DNA of 64,000 nt from Mesaphorura yosii. Its lineage: Eukaryota > Arthropoda > Collembola > Poduromorpha > Tullbergiidae. The notes beneath the pieces were generated by a model. The model did not search any database and was not told the origin of the DNA. It saw only the letters and a list, made by a program, of their open reading frames with translations. Shown here piece after piece: positions 60,293 through 64,000 of this stretch; the first letter of the stretch is position 1; the number at the start of each line of letters is the position of its first letter. The stretch spans positions 62,001 to 126,000 of the forward strand of contig WIXG01000045.1 of the NCBI GenBank assembly GCA_009869945.1, written 5' to 3'. Made by a program: the position numbers and the translations under genes.

Positions 60293-61927
60293 TCACGGGT
60301 TGCGCTGAAGGAGTTCGCGATGTGCTTGCGAAATGTGGCGACGAATCGCGTCCTTGTTTTCGAAGGGTTCGCCGCAGAAACAGCATGAGAAATCTTCTTT
60401 ACCATCAATCATTTCACCAGAAGTATTGTTCGGATCAGAAGTGTGCTCGCCGGCTTGCTCGACCTTTGGTGTGGTGGCTTTTTGACTGGGACCCTTCTTG
60501 GGTTCTTGGTAACGATGAACTGAACTTATATGCTTAATCAAGTGAGCCTGGAATTAAATAATACGACATAAACTTCAGTTTTGTCTCACTTTTCCAATCC
60601 CAGGCTCTCGGGCCTTTCCTTTGAGGCGAACTTACCTTTTGACGGAACGACCCCTTGCAGAAGAAGCAAGTGAACGGTTTCTCTCCAGTGTGTGTGCGAA
60701 GATGAGCAATTAGATTCCATTTAATGAAAAATCCCTTGTTACAGTATTGACACGAGAAGTTGGGCTGGTGAACCTTCTCGTGCTTCTTGTAATCGTCATA
60801 CGACGCGCATTCGTAGTGGCACATGGAACAACGCAATACGCCGGACTCCGGTATGATCTGCAAATGAGGGGTTTTTGTCCGAGTGTTTGTTATTTTTGTT
60901 CCTACTTTTGCCAATATTGCAACCTACAAATTAAGTAAAAGAGAAAAAACCATGCATTTAGAATAAAGAAGTTAATAGTGTAAAATCAGTGAGTTGAGTG
61001 ACGTGAGTTTAGGAATCTGAATATGAAAATTAAAAAAATCCATGCAATGTTGCAAAAAGGGAAACAAGAATAAAAAACTCAACCAAGCTGTCCGCAGTTG
61101 GTGCAAATCTTAGCAAGAAGTGCGACAGAAGCGTAATTTACCTGGTTGTTATTTCCTGGTGATTTCTCTCCGAGAATTCCTTCGGGCTTCACATGAACGT
61201 TATTGTTATTGTTCGAAATGATGCTGGAGTTGGTGTTTGAACGAGTTCTCTTCGGCTTCACATGGTTTGTGACGATATTGTTGTTCAGCATCAAGTTGCC
61301 GGAAGTGGAAGAGAGAGAAACGACTCTCTCCGAGTGACGCGTGCGCTTGCCAAGACCCATGCGCTCTCCTCTTGGAGAACCTCCCGATCCTCCTCGTCCA
61401 CCAGTTGATAGTCTCTGTCCAAGGACACGTGACGGATTTGTGGGTGTACGCAAAATCTTTGATGTGATCCTGGTCGGTCTATTTTGTACTACGCGGTGGG
61501 GGCTCAATTGGCCGCGCTCCCGATCATCGTCGTCGTCGTTAAGATTGACTTCTTCATCAGGATTTGTGGGCTCGCCAAGAATGGCTTTAGCATTCGGAAG
61601 AACGGTTGTGGTCGTGTTTGATGAAGAAGCACCACCACGGCTGCGTGGACTCTTGCTTGATGGGAAAATGATTGTCTCGGGATGATCAGAATGATTCACA
61701 AGCATGGAGGAAGACATCGGTCCGTCACTGTTTACCATTGAGGTCGTCATCATGTCCAAAGGTTCGTTAGTCACCGGGCCAAGATTTGTAAATTCCATTT
61801 CAGATTTCACTCTTAAGTCCGTCGCCACTGAAAGATCTTCTGGTTTAGGTGAAGAAGCGTCCCGATCGTCATCCTCGTCATTGTCTGATTGATCCATCTC
61901 GTCATTTACTTGAATGGTGCGACCGTC
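60293..61927 (-). CDS. C2H2 zinc-finger transcription regulator, 3' exons only
   Basis: Probable nuclear DNA-binding regulator. Exons (minus): 61142-61927, 60636-60857 and 60293-60547, all phase 0. The first starts after a TCTGATTAG acceptor (DGRTIQVNDEM), so the gene continues upstream beyond 64 kb. It encodes an acidic, Ser/Pro/Asn-rich linker with PKPEDLSV, poly-Asp, poly-Asn and HVKPKRTRSN. The other two encode four C2H2 fingers: CSMCHYE...HEKVH, CQYCNKG...HLRTH followed by the TGEKP linker, CFFCKGS...HISSVH (split by an intron) and CCFCGEP...HISQAH. BTB-zinc-finger genes of the Broad/lola type often end like this, but no BTB is visible here, so the class is unknown. Confidence 0.8.
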
Positions 61928-64000
61928 CTAATCAGAGAAAATAGAATTTGAAGCAATCAGCTTGCAACTATCGAAGTATCATCAGCACCACTTCTGACTT
62001 TTCGACTGCATTCTAAATCGTCTGTGAAGAGAACCTTCGACTTTCTCTTAGCACTTGGTAATGACATCATTAGTTTACGCACTAAGTAGACCATGAATCA
62101 TCAACTTTCTCTTGTTTGCAATTGCAATTTCTAAGTTAGGATCATTACATATAAAATGGTCGGTTTGGATTAAACACAAATGAGGTCATGCCTTTCTTCG
62201 CCTACTGACGCATATCGTTGAATTCCGCATTTGCATCATTTTCTCATTCTATTGTCAACCACGACTTACGTTAATCATCAGCTTTCTCTTACTCAGCCAT
62301 TCAAGATAATGTTCTACACCCCAAATTTGATAATACTGAATCCTGAACTTTCTCCTACTGAATTATTTACACTACGAAGCAAAATGTGACAATTTATTCA
62401 AGATTTACCGAGTTTCTAAACATTCTCTCTTCCTTCCTTCGAGATCGTTATTCAAGTCATTTAAATAATTATGCTTGCAAGTACATCTGTTGCAAAAGTA
62501 GACAGGAATGAGTGCAATATAGGTGGGGATGTGTTAATAGGATAGTGTGATATACTCGTATGATTAAGCAGGATCACACTAGCCAACGCTGTTGCAAGAA
62601 CAGGAAGTGGGGAGTCGATGTAGCAGACAGAATAGAAACTATCACAACAGTTTACACCAACACGTAGCGTGTCTGCAAAGGAAAATCAAGGAAATGACGC
62701 CATGAACGACCACTTCTGTGACTTGCCACTTGGTCGTGCCTCATCTCACATTAATAGCATTATAAAATGCTAAGAACACGGAAACCTCTTCCTCTTCGCC
62801 ATAAAAATCCTCGCGTAAGATTGAATTAGCGAATCTTTCTCGAGTAAGAAGAAATATGCGTATTTTTTGCCATACGAAAGCATGAACCTGAATACAATAC
62901 ATGCAAAGCAAGGATGAATATTTCAGTAAAGGCAAAAGAAAGGATGTCATGCTAAGCCAATCAGTCTTGCTTTGCGCTCAGGAAAGTTACGTTAGTTAGT
63001 AACGATATTGCAATAAAACTTTCAACTACTCCATTTCCATGCACGTCGTGCTTAATGAAATAAAACTGGCTGATGTGCAAAAAAGTGGGCACGAAATACA
63101 GACCTTCGCTGTTAAGAAAGAAGATGCGTAAAAAGGAAAAGCTTCAAAAGCGTTGGAGGAGAATGATGTATCCATTTAGCGTGTCTGCCATTTTCTTATT
63201 TTCTTCACCAAGATTTATACCTTCCATTCTTCATTATTATATTACACAGCTACAGCACAGTTCAAGAATTAAGAACATCATGCTTGTCGTGGTACCAATG
63301 TACCAACGCCGACGCAAAGAAATAACCTGCATTTTTATCTCGTACCAGAATGCAGAAAGCTGCCAAGCTGTGGTGCATTTCTTTTAAAAAGTCTTTCATG
63401 CGTTGCCCAGCAAAGCAATTTCAACTTCCTCCTTTCTATTCACAGAAGAAAATGAGAATTAACAAAGGACGCCTGAGGGAAACGAAAAGCCGAAGCAAAG
63501 TGCTGCAGTATGCAGCGGAAAGAAACAAGAGAAACCAGCTAGAAATAGAAAATGTGTGTTACACGAAGCAAGACGGAAGGAATTTACAATGTAACTCGAC
63601 CAAGAGATTGAGTATTGTTGTATAGATGCGATGTACAGGTACGTACGTAAAAGTCATAACAGGCAAGCAAAACGGACTGTGACTGGTTGTGGTTGTTAAC
63701 ATGAAATTCATTTTTAGAAAAAAAAGAAAGAAATGGCTCGAAGCTAAGAAAATAGAAAAGTTGGACAGGCAAAAGGCATGAAATGGAAAACAGAATCTTA
63801 GATTCCAATCTCGAGAAGATCCTGATGGAAAAGCCTGAAAGCACGCTTTGAGGGATACCCAAGACACGCGCATTTCAAGAACTTTAGAAATATGTATAGT
63901 CGTAAGTGGTGCGTGTGCAACGCACAGAAGAAACGAAAAAGTGTGTAAGAATATTTAAAACTGTACCAAAGACGAATAACCTACAAATGACTCTTTTTTG
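61928..64000 (-). other. Probable intron of the zinc-finger gene
   Basis: About 2 kb without a supported exon on either strand. Because the exon ending at 61927 is preceded by a splice acceptor, this stretch is most simply a long intron of that gene. The CTTTCTCTTA-like string recurs near 62040, 62107, 62284 and 62350. Confidence 0.5.

Noticed and set aside
63073-63873. Overlapping open frames near the window end
   Set aside because: Lys/Arg-rich or Phe/Ser-rich products typical of A/T-rich purine-biased DNA; the region is best read as an intron.

Overview
The window is nuclear DNA of an animal, most likely an arthropod (a hexapod or crustacean). Genes are split by short GT-AG introns, mostly 50-120 bp. 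They encode metazoan-only proteins (Smoothened, Axin, a Ragulator subunit, tektin, copine, a thioester protein) and a Tyr/Arg-rich protein that looks like an arthropod muscle protein. AATAAA signals follow several stops. No species can be named from the sequence alone.

Layout. 1-16 kb is compact: the 3' part of a thioester-containing (A2M/CD109/TEP) gene, an F-box gene, a small three-exon LAMTOR4-like gene, a two-repeat protein of unknown function, a PLPP6-like lipid phosphatase, a DGAT2/MOGAT acyltransferase and the Tyr/Arg-rich gene. 16.9-22.2 kb (minus) is a large gene that I read as the NALCN channel partner NALF1/FAM155/NLF-1. Its last exon is open for more than 1,000 codons, and a zinc-finger-like gene or pseudogene lies on the other strand inside its first intron. 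22.3-32.3 kb is gene-poor, with a decayed DDE transposase and degenerate repeats.

32.3-35.7 kb (minus) is a complete 12-exon smoothened. 38.0-40.7 kb is a patch of fossils: a retroelement tail, a PIF/Harbinger transposase remnant and a broken, intron-bearing gene resembling the mainly prokaryotic TcmP (three-Cys-motif partner) family. 42-44 kb holds a four-pass membrane protein and a membrane-anchored EGF-like precursor with polybasic sites. 44.2-58.8 kb is a run of minus-strand genes: a divergent copine, an unknown gene, axin, a tektin, an unknown Cys-rich gene and a GPI-anchored carboxylesterase. 60.3-61.9 kb holds the 3' exons of a C2H2 zinc-finger regulator whose 5' end lies beyond the window.

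Functional links are modest. PLPP6 and DGAT2 are divergent lipid-metabolism neighbours. Smoothened (Hedgehog) and Axin (Wnt) lie 12 kb apart on one strand. Exon joins were read by eye from splice sites, phase and family resemblance; single-base errors in boundaries are possible. No tRNA, rRNA or CRISPR array was recognised.
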